A stretch of 64,000 nt of DNA. Source: Fibrobacter sp. UWEL. GTDB lineage: Bacteria; Fibrobacterota; Fibrobacteria; Fibrobacterales; Fibrobacteraceae. Each line of letters starts with the position of its first letter. Position 1 is the stretch's first letter. Under the pieces are notes generated by a model, which was given only the letters and a program-made list of their open reading frames with translations, had not been told where the DNA came from and searched no databases. Positions 53,054 through 61,331 of this stretch are shown here, in pieces. The position numbers and the translations under genes were made by a program. The stretch lies in the NCBI RefSeq assembly GCF_900142535.1, contig NZ_FRBE01000007.1:96190-160189 (forward strand), in the 5' to 3' direction.

Positions 53054-54785
53054 AAATCTTTTGTCCTTCTTCGGTAAGTTCTCGGGTAAAGGTCTTGATG
53101 ACCCCATTTTCCAGCTTGGAATTCACGTACTTTTTCCAGTTTACGTTATCCTTTTCAGGGTAATCCAGATTTTCTGCGAAGCTGTGCCAGCGGGTTTCCT
53201 TACGGGCTCTGAGATGAGCGATAACGCTTAAGCAAACCACCAGACGTTCACGCAGCTCGTAGATATACATGACTTCCTGCAAGTCGTTTGCAGACAGATT
53301 ATCAGTCAATTCCTGCAGTTTACGGATTTTCTTTTCGGCTACATCCAGGCCCGTTTCGTTAAAGCGGTAGTTGGTACGGATGCCGCCTGCATAATTATCC
53401 ATAATGGTTTGCATGGCTTCTTCCAACTGTTCCACCGTGTAGAGGCCCTTTTTAGGCTGGAGGAAATTGGAAACCTGATCAAAGTGTGCGGCGACTTCAT
53501 TTTCAGGAAGTTCGTTCACGGAGTTTGCGGAACCATTCGCGGAGCCTGCGCCGGCGATAAATTCCACGGCAGCATTTGCAGCAATTTCACCTTCAGCCAA
53601 AGCGCCAGTCACGTATTTCTGAGGACAACCACCAGCCACGTCACCAGCGGCGTAAAGGCCTTCAATTGTGGTAGCGCGCTTGGTATCCACCCAGTAACCG
53701 CTCGCCGTATGGCCGCCCACGATGTAAGGTTCCGTTCCTTCGATTTCCACATTCTCATGAGCAGGAGTGGAATTCTCAATCCAGCGAATCGTCTGGGATG
53801 GAGCCATATTCAGGTAAGCCTTCAGCAAGGATTCTTCCTGAGCGTCAGAAATACCTTCGGTGTGCAAGAAGCAAGGACCGCGACCTTCCAGATTTTCGGT
53901 GACGGTTCCGTAAACGCGTTCAGAAGTGGTGAGGCCGTACTTGGTTTCATACACTTCACCAAGAGAGTTCACCTGCTTAGCCTGAACACCCTGTGCCAAA
54001 GTTCCTGTAGGAGCAATGGTATCCTTGCAGCGTAATGCAATAAAGCGCATTTCGAAAGTGGTCATTTCTGCACCATGGAGAATACCCATGGCAAAGCCAG
54101 CGCCAGTGTTAAAAGGCGGGTACCACATCTTATGGCGAGAGAATCCCGGATTGTTGGGACGGTAAAGTCCAGCGGCACCACCCGTTGCAACAATCACAGC
54201 CTTGGCTTCGATAGCATAGAAAGTATCGTTTTCAATGCCAATACCGTAGGCACCATCAATGCGGTTATTATGAACGGAGAAGTCGATGATGTTGACGCGA
54301 TTCAAAACCTTCACATTCTTGGTCTGCTTTACAGCATTAGCAAGAATGGGCTTGATGTTTTCGCCATTGATCTTGATGTTGCGATTACCGCGGGTAACAT
54401 ACTTACCGTTTTCATCTTTCAGGATCACCAGGCCCAACTTTTCCAGATGAGCGGTCACTTCGTTGAATCGTTCAGAAATGGTGTACAGCAAATCGTCACG
54501 TACAATACCATCGGCATCTTTCTTTGCGTAATCCACGTAATCCTGAGGCGTGCGACCTTCAGTGATGTAGGCGTTCAAGGCGTTTACGCCTGCAGCAAGA
54601 CATCCGCTGCGCTTGATATTCGCCTTTTCGCAAATCAAAATCTGCAAGTCATTATTCTTGGCAGCCGTAAGGGCTGCGTAACAACCCGCGGCACCACCGC
54701 CAATAATGAGCAAGTCTGTTTTTATCTTTTCTGTTTTCAATTTGACCTCATTAGTCAAAAGTTTTTCCCAAACTTCTTTAGCCAA
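53037..54785 (-). CDS. aprA: APS reductase alpha subunit (FAD)
   Basis: Reduces adenylyl sulfate to sulfite and AMP. The 582-residue flavoprotein belongs to the fumarate reductase/succinate dehydrogenase flavoprotein superfamily: GGGAAGCYAALTAA (about 29-42), SGCLAAGVNALNAY, and GLYAAGDVAGGCPQKYVTGA near the FAD adenine site. Presence of cysDN and aprB in the same operon supports APS reductase over other family members. This AprAB form, known from dissimilatory sulfur bacteria and some anaerobes, here serves assimilation, as no dsrAB is present. It overlaps the upstream gene by 8 bp. Confidence 0.83.
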   Translation of the reverse strand: MAKEVWEKLLTNEVKLKTEKIKTDLLIIGGGAAGCYAALTAAKNNDLQILICEKANIKRSGCLAAGVNALNAYITEGRTPQDYVDYAKKDADGIVRDDLLYTISERFNEVTAHLEKLGLVILKDENGKYVTRGNRNIKINGENIKPILANAVKQTKNVKVLNRVNIIDFSVHNNRIDGAYGIGIENDTFYAIEAKAVIVATGGAAGLYRPNNPGFSRHKMWYPPFNTGAGFAMGILHGAEMTTFEMRFIALRCKDTIAPTGTLAQGVQAKQVNSLGEVYETKYGLTTSERVYGTVTENLEGRGPCFLHTEGISDAQEESLLKAYLNMAPSQTIRWIENSTPAHENVEIEGTEPYIVGGHTASGYWVDTKRATTIEGLYAAGDVAGGCPQKYVTGALAEGEIAANAAVEFIAGAGSANGSANSVNELPENEVAAHFDQVSNFLQPKKGLYTVEQLEEAMQTIMDNYAGGIRTNYRFNETGLDVAEKKIRKLQELTDNLSANDLQEVMYIYELRERLVVCLSVIAHLRARKETRWHSFAENLDYPEKDNVNWKKYVNSKLENGVIKTFTRELTEEGQKIYEHLH

Positions 54786-55980
54786 AGACTGTTTTCAAAC
54801 GGTTCATCGCTTCCACCAAAATAGAACGGGGGCAAGCCACGTTAAAGCGCTGGAATCCGGCAGCGATTCTTCCGAATTTATAACCACTGTTAATCCAAAG
54901 TTTAGCCTTTCTCAAAATCAATTCATCTTGCTCTGCAACAGTCTTTCCCGTGCCTCTAAAATCAAGCCACATCAAGTACGTACAATCCGTGGGAACCACC
55001 TTAATTTGAGGCAAGTTTTCCTTCACAAATTTTTCCACGTAATCAATGTTACCCTTGATGTACTTGTTTACGGCATCGAGCCACTCTTCGCCATGTTCGT
55101 AAGCCGCCTGGGTTGCCACAAGGCCCATCACATTCAGCTGGCTATAACCAACCGCATCTATTTCGTGAATAATGGCCTGACGAATTTCGGGATTCTTGAT
55201 GAAAGCATTGGAAAGCTGCAAACCCGCAATATTAAAAGTCTTGGTAGGCGAAGTCACTGTAATGGAATTCTGGGCAAATTCTTCGCTTAAGGAAGCGAAA
55301 ACAATATGCTTTCCTTGGTAAACGAAGTCGCTATGGATTTCATCGCTAACCACAAGCACATGATGCTTCATGCAAATTTCGCCAATGCGAAGCAGCTCTT
55401 CACGAGTCCACACGCGGCAAACAGGATTGTGGGGGCTGCAAAGCAGGAACACCTTGATATCATTCTCCACAATCTTCTTTTCGAAATCTTCAAAGTCAAT
55501 ATAATAGCGACCGTCTTCGCCCTGAATCAGGTCGTTGCTGACAACGCGACGTTCCGTATCCTTGATGAGGCCAGCAAAATGCATATATACCGGCTTCTGG
55601 ATCAGCACCGCATCGCCCTTGCGGGTAAAGGCCTTAATGGCCATAGCCAGCACGAACACAACACCGGGAGTCTTCACGATCCAGGAAGCGTCTTCAATTT
55701 CATAGTTATGATAGCGGCGGTAAAAGCTCTGCACCACCTTGAAATATTCATCCTTGACTTCGCTGTAGCCAAAGACGCCATGTTCAGCCTGCTTAATAAG
55801 AGCATCCTGAATAAAGGAAGAACTCCTGAAATCCATATCTGCAACCCACAGGGAGAGCAGATCATCCTGACTTTCACCAGGCTTAACAGCGCCACGTTCC
55901 ACCGCAAAGTCATATTTCAGACAATGAGATCCGCGACGATCAATAACTTCATCAAAGTTTAAATTTCTTTCTTTCGACAT
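54778..55980 (-). CDS. PatB/MalY-type C-S lyase (cystathionine beta-lyase-like)
   Basis: The 400-residue fold-type I PLP enzyme has NPVCRVWTREEL, SDEIHSDFVY and the PLP lysine in TSPTKTFNIAGLQ. The family cleaves cystathionine or cysteine conjugates, giving homocysteine or sulfide, pyruvate and ammonia. It is the second gene of the MetB-like/apr/cysDN operon. ATG 55980 with AAAGGA is used; the in-frame start at 56004 lies in the repeat region. Confidence 0.85.
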   Translation of the reverse strand: MSKERNLNFDEVIDRRGSHCLKYDFAVERGAVKPGESQDDLLSLWVADMDFRSSSFIQDALIKQAEHGVFGYSEVKDEYFKVVQSFYRRYHNYEIEDASWIVKTPGVVFVLAMAIKAFTRKGDAVLIQKPVYMHFAGLIKDTERRVVSNDLIQGEDGRYYIDFEDFEKKIVENDIKVFLLCSPHNPVCRVWTREELLRIGEICMKHHVLVVSDEIHSDFVYQGKHIVFASLSEEFAQNSITVTSPTKTFNIAGLQLSNAFIKNPEIRQAIIHEIDAVGYSQLNVMGLVATQAAYEHGEEWLDAVNKYIKGNIDYVEKFVKENLPQIKVVPTDCTYLMWLDFRGTGKTVAEQDELILRKAKLWINSGYKFGRIAAGFQRFNVACPRSILVEAMNRLKTVFG

Positions 55981-56006
55981 TTTGAAATCCTTTTTTCCGT
56001 ACAAGG

Positions 56007-56075
56007 GGATCCTTCGACTACGCCCTTACGGGCTTCGCTCAGGATGACACATTAAAAACTTCGCTCAGGATGACA
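56007..56075. repeat. Dispersed repeat, one full and one partial copy
   Basis: GGATCCTTCGACTACG...CTTCGCTCAGGATGAC at 56007-56048 is an imperfect inverted repeat; CTTCGCTCAGGATGAC recurs at 56060-56075. It matches the element at 21244 in reverse orientation. It lies inside the operon between two sulfur genes. Confidence 0.65.
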
Positions 56076-56082
56076 TGTTAAA

Positions 56083-57258
56083 TCAAACGTAAGCGCCGTC
56101 GTTTCCAGAGTGAAGTTCCACAATTGCATTTTCGAAATCCGCAATCAAATCCTTCACGTTCTCTGTACCCACAGACAATCGCAACACGCTGGGAGTAATT
56201 CCGTTCTTTTCCAGAATGTCACGAGGCACATCCGCATGGGTCTGGGTAATGGGATAGGTAATCAAGGATTCTACACCGCCCAAACTTTCGGCAAACTGCA
56301 CCAGCTTCACATTTTCCAAAATGTACAAAGCCAGTTCACGGGATTCCACTTCGAAAGTGATCATACTGCCAAAACCAGAAGCTTCGTCCTTCAAGATATC
56401 GTGACCTGGATAATCTTCAAAGCCGGGGTAATAAACTTTCTTCACATGCTTATTGTTGCGCAACCACTTGGCAATTTCAAAAGCGTTCTGAGACTGACGT
56501 TCCATGCGGATAGGCAAAGTCTTGATGCCACGAAGCAAAAGCCAGGAATCAAAGGGAGCCAGGCCCGAGCCCACCGTCTTGATAGTAAAGCGGAACTTTT
56601 CGGCAAGATCCTGACGGCTAGTGGCAAGGAAGCCTGCCAAGGTATCGTTATGACCGCAAAGGAACTTTGTACCGCTTTCCACCACAATATCTGCGCCCAA
56701 ATTCAAAGGCTGCTGATAGTAGGGAGAAAGGAAGGTGTTATCTACAATGCACAACAGTCCGTGAGTCTTTGCAATCCCTGCAACGCGTCGAATGGAAACC
56801 ACATTCATCATGGGATTGGTGGGAGTTTCAAAATACAGGGCCTTGGTATTGGGCTTAATAAAATCTTCAATCTTATCCTGAACAAAATTTACGCGAGTAA
56901 TTTCCAGGCCGTTTTTCTTGCTGATGGTATCGAAAAGACGAATGCTGCCGCCATAAAGGTCGGAGTCAATAATAATGTTGTCGCCCGGTTCAAAAATTTC
57001 AAAAAGTGCGGTAATTGCAGCCATGCCCGTAGAATAAGCGAGAGCATCAACTGCACCTTCCAGGGAAGCGATAATCTTTTCCAACTGTTCTCTGGTAGGA
57101 TTTTGCAAACGGCTATAATCAAAGCCAGTAGACTTGCCAACGCCTCGATGGGCAAAAGTTGCAGTCTGATAAATGGGGAAGCTAATAGTTCCTGTAGCAT
57201 CCTTGTCAAAACGTTTCAAATTACCGTGTATACATCGGGTTTCAATTTCTAAACTCAT
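56083..57258 (-). CDS. Trans-sulfuration PLP enzyme (MetB/MetC/MetY superfamily)
   Basis: The 391-residue protein has FDYSRLQNPTREQLE, YSTGMAAI, DNTFLSPYYQQPL and the PLP lysine in ESGTKFLCGHNDTLAG; the C-terminus has the SLGGVESLITYP loop. It could be cystathionine gamma-synthase, O-acetylhomoserine sulfhydrylase or a gamma-lyase; sequence alone does not decide. In the Wolinella carrier pathway a PLP enzyme of this superfamily joins HcyS thiocarboxylate to O-acetylhomoserine. It is the first gene of the apr/cysDN operon. AAAAAAGGAG upstream. Confidence 0.85.
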   Translation of the reverse strand: MSLEIETRCIHGNLKRFDKDATGTISFPIYQTATFAHRGVGKSTGFDYSRLQNPTREQLEKIIASLEGAVDALAYSTGMAAITALFEIFEPGDNIIIDSDLYGGSIRLFDTISKKNGLEITRVNFVQDKIEDFIKPNTKALYFETPTNPMMNVVSIRRVAGIAKTHGLLCIVDNTFLSPYYQQPLNLGADIVVESGTKFLCGHNDTLAGFLATSRQDLAEKFRFTIKTVGSGLAPFDSWLLLRGIKTLPIRMERQSQNAFEIAKWLRNNKHVKKVYYPGFEDYPGHDILKDEASGFGSMITFEVESRELALYILENVKLVQFAESLGGVESLITYPITQTHADVPRDILEKNGITPSVLRLSVGTENVKDLIADFENAIVELHSGNDGAYV

Positions 57259-57336
57259 TTCCGCGCACTCCTTTTTCGAATGGCATTTTTCTTTTTCACA
57301 TTCCCTATTAATTCAATAGGTTTAATTCCGACGCCA

Positions 57337-57365
57337 AATATAGATGCTGTTTATAACCTTGTCCA
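57337..57365 (-). promoter_or_regulatory. Sulfur-regulon promoter of the MetB-like/apr/cysDN operon
   Basis: Minus strand: AGTATTGGACA with TGGACA at 57365-57360, a 17-bp spacer, TATATT at 57342-57337. The leader is about 75 nt. Confidence 0.7.
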
Positions 57366-57406
57366 ATACTTAATTTTTAGCACATTTAATAGGATTTTTG
57401 TATACC

Positions 57407-57437
57407 AAAAAGCCCGCCTCAATCGAGACGGGCTTTT
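57407..57437 (-). terminator. Terminator after the DUF4418 gene
   Basis: AAAGCCCG.CTC-AATC-GAG.CGGGCTTT with T-runs on both strands; it separates the DUF4418 gene from the next sulfur promoter. Confidence 0.85.
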
Positions 57438-57453
57438 ACGGAGACACATTCAA

Positions 57454-57870
57454 TTAAACCGTTTCAACATCGTTCCTGATTTCATTCCAGAATTCCGGAA
57501 TAACATCGCTTGCAAAACCAGCAAGAGCAATCGCTACACCAACCACAACAAGAGCCGGAGCAGCAATTTCACTGCAGTGCATGTGGCCATTAGCACAGAC
57601 ACCCACAATCAAGTTAGGCACCAAGGCAATAGCCAACCCCAGAAGCGCAGTAACATAAGACAGAATACCGCGAGCCTTGGGTTCAAGCACAAATACAGCC
57701 CCCACGGCCACAACAACCAAGCCCAAAAGCACATCTACGTGAGAAGAGCTATTGCAACGCATCACCACTTCACCAGCAGAATGGCAGAACGGAAGAACAA
57801 CCAAAGAAAGCAATGCTTCAATTGCACCCAATGCCACGATCACAATTCCAAAAACATTCAGCTTTTTCAT
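57454..57870 (-). CDS. DUF4418 membrane protein
   Basis: A 138-residue protein with four hydrophobic segments (about 5-28, 45-63, 70-92, 103-122) and the family's paired cysteines: PFCHSAG, VMRCNSS and GVCANGHMHC. DUF4418 genes often lie beside MacB-type ABC transporters in anaerobes. Its own promoter carries a variant sulfur-regulon signal. The conserved Cys/His set suggests metal or thiol chemistry at the membrane (inference). Confidence 0.7.
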   Translation of the reverse strand: MKKLNVFGIVIVALGAIEALLSLVVLPFCHSAGEVVMRCNSSSHVDVLLGLVVVAVGAVFVLEPKARGILSYVTALLGLAIALVPNLIVGVCANGHMHCSEIAAPALVVVGVAIALAGFASDVIPEFWNEIRNDVETV

Positions 57871-57913
57871 TTATGATTCTCCTTATTACTAGCGATACTT
57901 AATTACGGGCTCA

Positions 57914-57942
57914 AATATAGATGTGGTTTATGCCCTTGGCTA
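57914..57942 (-). promoter_or_regulatory. Variant sulfur-regulon promoter of the DUF4418 gene
   Basis: Minus strand: AAGTATTAGCCA with TAGCCA at 57942-57937 in place of TGGACA, a 17-bp spacer, TATATT at 57919-57914. Confidence 0.55.
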
Positions 57943-57984
57943 ATACTTAATTTCTAGCGGATTCAATAAGAATTTTTTATACCA

Positions 57985-58629
57985 CTAGAGATTTGCATAC
58001 TCCCCCGTTTCCAGAGAAAGAACGCCCGACTTCATATGATAAATACGATCCCCATATTGAGACGCAAATCGATTATGGGTGGCAACGATTACGGCAGCGC
58101 CTTTTCTAGACAGACGATAAAGCAAGGAGAAAATCTTCAAGCCATTAAGTTCATCAAGATTACTGGTGGGCTCGTCAGCCACAATCAAGGACGGCTTATG
58201 AATCAGCGCTCTCGCCAGAGCCACACGACCCGATTCGCCTCTGGATAAATTGGCAGGATATTCATCCACAAGATGGGCAATTCCCAAAGTATCCAGCAAT
58301 TCCTGAAGCCATTCTTCGTCAAGTTGAGAGCCATTCAAGCCAGCTGCGGATTTAATATTTTCAATGACCGTATAATGAGGCAAAACGGGCTCACTTTGTG
58401 GTACATATCCAATACGTTTTTTCTGCAGAATATCCGTCGTTACAGTTCCCGACGTAGGTTCAGTTATCCCAGCGAGAATATTGAGTAACGTACTTTTGCC
58501 ACTTCCGGATTCACCATAGATTACAATAAAATCTCCGGACCAGGCGAAAATTTCTGCATTGTTTACCGCATTTATAGTTTTTCCGCCACGAACATATTCT
58601 TTATTTAAATCAATACCATTTAATATCAT
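57985..58629 (-). CDS. ABC transporter ATPase, MacB/LolD type
   Basis: A 214-residue ATPase with Walker A GESGSGKSTLLN, a slightly altered signature LSRGESGRVALARAL, Walker B LIVADEPTSNLDE and the switch His in VATHNR. MacB/LolD ATPases need an FtsX-like permease, but none is encoded next to it or anywhere in the window. Strong GGAGGTGG before the ATG. Its transcript begins at a sulfur-regulon promoter. Confidence 0.8.
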   Translation of the reverse strand: MILNGIDLNKEYVRGGKTINAVNNAEIFAWSGDFIVIYGESGSGKSTLLNILAGITEPTSGTVTTDILQKKRIGYVPQSEPVLPHYTVIENIKSAAGLNGSQLDEEWLQELLDTLGIAHLVDEYPANLSRGESGRVALARALIHKPSLIVADEPTSNLDELNGLKIFSLLYRLSRKGAAVIVATHNRFASQYGDRIYHMKSGVLSLETGEYANL

Positions 58630-58690
58630 TCAAACCACCTCCAAGTTTTAAAAAGGGAACAACATTACCTAACACTTTTAACTTTTTCAT
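58610..58690 (-). pseudogene. Short leader ORF, possible remnant of a DUF4418-like gene
   Basis: A 26-codon frame starting MKKLKVLGNVV, similar to MKKLNVFGIVI of the DUF4418 protein, that runs into and past the start of the ATPase gene. It may be the scar of a deletion that removed a second DUF4418 gene and permease, or a leader peptide. Similarity covers only about 11 residues, so this is tentative. Confidence 0.3.
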
Positions 58691-58733
58691 AAGATCCCTC
58701 GCTTGTTATAGGTGGTACTTTAATTTGGGCACA

Positions 58734-58762
58734 AATATAAACCACAATTTTATAATTGTCCA
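58734..58762 (-). promoter_or_regulatory. Sulfur-regulon promoter of the ABC ATPase gene
   Basis: Minus strand: AAGTATTGGACA with TGGACA at 58762-58757, a 17-bp spacer, TATATT at 58739-58734. Confidence 0.65.
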
Positions 58763-58814
58763 ATACTTAATTTCTAGCAGAATTTATAGATAAAATTTAT
58801 ATAGTGTAGATAAA

Positions 58815-59888
58815 CTAATTGCCGCGAGTCCCGCAACAATCCGAGGGACCGCAACAAGTGTTGTCGCAGGAACTATCACCAGAGCAGTCACAAGCGCAGT
58901 CGTGATTTCCGCAGGTGGTTCCGTACACAGGATGCACATCGCGGCCCATGGCAGAAAGCATTTCGCGGTCCCCCTGGATGGTAGAACCAGAAGTAGTCAG
59001 CATGTTTCCTGTAATGGTAGCGCTAGCACCAGACTTAAACACCTTTTCGCCATTGTTCTGCATGGTCAAGCGACCTGCAGCCAAGCGGATGTTTGCGGTA
59101 GGATTGATGTAACGGAAGAAGGCGAATGTACGCAGAGCGTCTTCTTCGGGAAGCTGAGGCATGTGTTCCAGAGGAGAGCCCGGAATCGGCATCAGCACGT
59201 TAATAGGAATGGAACGTACGCCAGCCTCAAAAAGACTAATAGCCATATCCAGGCGGTCTTCCCAAGTTTCGCCCATGCCGATAATGCCACCAGAACAAAC
59301 GCAGAAACCTTCGCTCTGGGCCACCTTAATGGTGTCGATCTTCATCTGGTATGTATGGGTAGTACAGATGTTGGGGAAGTTTCTCTGGGAAGTCTCAATA
59401 TTGTGATGATAGCTGGTCACGCCAGATTCACGCAATCTCTTGAATTGTTCCCGAGTCAAGAAACCCATGGAAGCGCAAAGGTTCAACTTGGTTTCTTTCT
59501 TCAAGCGCTTGTAAATCTCAAGAGCCTTGTCAAACTCTTCCCCAGAAAGGGAACGGCCCGAAGTCACCATGGCAAAACGATCAACGCCTTCAGCCTCATT
59601 AGCCTTGGCTTCTGCAATCACTTTGTCAGCATCCAGCAAGGAATAGACTTCGCAATTAGTGTGGTTATGAATGGACTGGGCGCAATATTTGCAGTTTTCT
59701 GGACAGCGGCCACTGCGAGCGTTAATGATAGTGCACAAGTCCACCTTCTCGCCACAAAGCTTACTTCGAATGTAATCCGCCCCTTCGCACAATTGCTGCA
59801 AATCGCAGGTCAAAAATGCATTCAGGTCATCACTACGGGTCAAACGACGACCCGCTACAATTTCTTTCGCAAGGGCAAGAGCATCCAT
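58815..59888 (-). CDS. bioB: Biotin synthase with cysteine-rich C-terminal tail
   Basis: A radical-SAM enzyme that inserts sulfur into dethiobiotin, consuming an Fe-S cluster. The 357-residue protein has CPENCKYCAQS for the [4Fe-4S] cluster and the usual GIIGMGET and GSPLEHMP blocks. After the normal end of the barrel (about 318) it has a tail with nine cysteines (TTCGNHDCACDCSGDSSC, then CC and CC pairs), not part of the catalytic fold. ATG 59888 has AGGAAG upstream. Its promoter has a sulfur-regulon signal, which fits its use of sulfur. Confidence 0.9.
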   Translation of the reverse strand: MDALALAKEIVAGRRLTRSDDLNAFLTCDLQQLCEGADYIRSKLCGEKVDLCTIINARSGRCPENCKYCAQSIHNHTNCEVYSLLDADKVIAEAKANEAEGVDRFAMVTSGRSLSGEEFDKALEIYKRLKKETKLNLCASMGFLTREQFKRLRESGVTSYHHNIETSQRNFPNICTTHTYQMKIDTIKVAQSEGFCVCSGGIIGMGETWEDRLDMAISLFEAGVRSIPINVLMPIPGSPLEHMPQLPEEDALRTFAFFRYINPTANIRLAAGRLTMQNNGEKVFKSGASATITGNMLTTSGSTIQGDREMLSAMGRDVHPVYGTTCGNHDCACDCSGDSSCDNTCCGPSDCCGTRGN

Positions 59889-59920
59889 AAAAACTTCCTG
59901 GATATAATATGGTCTGCCCA

Positions 59921-59949
59921 AATTTAAAAAGCAAAGATCCTACCGTCCA
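59921..59949 (-). promoter_or_regulatory. Sulfur-regulon promoter of bioB (variant)
   Basis: Minus strand: TGTATTGGACG with TGGACG at 59949-59944, a 17-bp spacer, TAAATT at 59926-59921. Confidence 0.5.
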
Positions 59950-59990
59950 ATACAATAAAGTTAGAACTAGAGATTGAAATTTTCTATTAC

Positions 59991-60965
59991 CTACAATATT
60001 GTATTAAACAAAAGGCCCAGAAAAACGATGCTTAAGGCAACCGTCCCAAAGAAAATCAACAGCAGTTTTATACTCATGACTTTCTTGAGCATCATGGCTT
60101 CGGGAAGAGACAATCCCACAACAGCCATCATAAAGGAAAGTGCGGTTCCAATGGCGACGCCCTTGGATACGAGCACTTCAATCACAGGCACAACGCCAGC
60201 CGCATTGGAATACATAGGCACCGCTAATATTACAGCCAATGGCACTGCATACCAATGTTCCGAAGAAAGGTAATCCTGGAAAAATCCCGTAGGTACATAG
60301 CCGTGCATCACGGCACCAATGGCGATACCGATGACCACATACAAAATTACGCCGCGAACAATATTCACGGAACTGCGAGCAATCCCGGGCAAACGCTGTG
60401 CAAAACTCTTTCGCGAAGAATCGTCAGCAACCGCGTCAACAGAGGTTTGTTGAATTTGCCGAACCCAGTCGCTTAATAGACGTTCCAACTTAAAGCGTCC
60501 AAGAATAGCTCCCAGCACAGCGCCAAGCAATATGCCGCTTGCCACATAAATCACTGTCACTTTCCAGCCAAAGGTTGCCGCAAGCATAGCTACCGCCACT
60601 TCGTTCACCAAGGGCGATGTAATCAAAAATGCGAACGTTACGCCTAAAGGAATGCCACCCTTCACAAAGCCAATAAACAGCGGAATGCTGGAGCAAGAAC
60701 AGAAAGGCGTTACCGCGCCAAACACTGCCGCAAGCAAATACTGCAAACCGAACAGTTTATGTTTCGTCAAAAAATTTCGGAGGCGTTCCACCGGAAAATA
60801 ATCGTTCACAATTCCCATCAAGAAGCTGATGGCGAAAAGTAGCAGCACAATCTTTATGGAATCGTAAACGAAAAAGTTCAGTGCAGCCCCCAGGCGAGAG
60901 GCCGCATCCAAACCGCATGTATCATAAATCAAGAAATCTGCAAACTGCTGGATCATAGGCGCCAC
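59991..60965 (-). CDS. ArsP/UPF0718-type permease
   Basis: A 324-residue membrane protein with about eight helices and the family motif TPFCSCSSIPLFIG (cysteines near 89-91) plus the second-half TSPLVNEVAV and PMYSNAAGVVPV. ArsP proteins export trivalent organoarsenicals; other members have no proven substrate. The gene is directly after a small redox protein gene, and both follow an ArsR-type operator, so a thiol-reactive metalloid or metal is a likely substrate. Confidence 0.8.
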   Translation of the reverse strand: MAPMIQQFADFLIYDTCGLDAASRLGAALNFFVYDSIKIVLLLFAISFLMGIVNDYFPVERLRNFLTKHKLFGLQYLLAAVFGAVTPFCSCSSIPLFIGFVKGGIPLGVTFAFLITSPLVNEVAVAMLAATFGWKVTVIYVASGILLGAVLGAILGRFKLERLLSDWVRQIQQTSVDAVADDSSRKSFAQRLPGIARSSVNIVRGVILYVVIGIAIGAVMHGYVPTGFFQDYLSSEHWYAVPLAVILAVPMYSNAAGVVPVIEVLVSKGVAIGTALSFMMAVVGLSLPEAMMLKKVMSIKLLLIFFGTVALSIVFLGLLFNTIL

Positions 60966-61199
60966 TTATTTCGAAAGGAGCCGACGAATTTCATCATCGC
61001 TGATCTTTCCCTTAGCCACAACTTTTTCATCAATGACCAAAGCGGGTAAGGACATTACATTGTACGGAAGCATTTGCAGGACATTATCGATGCGGGTCAC
61101 ATTCGCTTCGATGCCCATTTCTTTTACAATGCGTTCCACAGATTCTGCGAAAGCCTGGTTGCATTTGCATTCGCTAATCAAGATTTTAATGTTTTTCAT
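60966..61199 (-). CDS. Small thioredoxin-like redox protein (redox-active disulfide type)
   Basis: A 77-residue thioredoxin-fold protein of the group commonly found with ArsP-like permeases. The usual CXXC is replaced by ECKCNQA (CXC). It retains the cis-Pro region VMSLPALVIDEK. ATG 61199 with AAAGGA is used; the longer start at 61259 lies in the operator. It ends 1 bp before the permease gene begins, so the two are coupled. Confidence 0.75.
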   Translation of the reverse strand: MKNIKILISECKCNQAFAESVERIVKEMGIEANVTRIDNVLQMLPYNVMSLPALVIDEKVVAKGKISDDEIRRLLSK

Positions 61200-61258
61200 T
61201 CTTTTTCCTTTGTGCAGCTCGCGCGATGTTTCATTATTTGTAATAACCATCGTTTTCA

Positions 61259-61281
61259 TTCGTAGTTCGTAGAACTACGAA
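61259..61281. promoter_or_regulatory. ArsR-type operator before the redox protein-permease operon
   Basis: Perfect inverted repeat TTCGTAGTTC-GTA-GAACTACGAA. The half-site TTCGTA recurs in the palindrome at 61668-61685 before the arsR-like gene. Confidence 0.7.
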
Positions 61282-61331
61282 TAATAAAGACAATTAAAAA
61301 TCCCTACACAATAGGGATTTATAAAGTGGAA

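Noticed and set aside
58815..58935. Cysteine-rich BioB tail as a separate metallothionein-like gene
   Set aside because: It is in frame with bioB, with no stop or start between.
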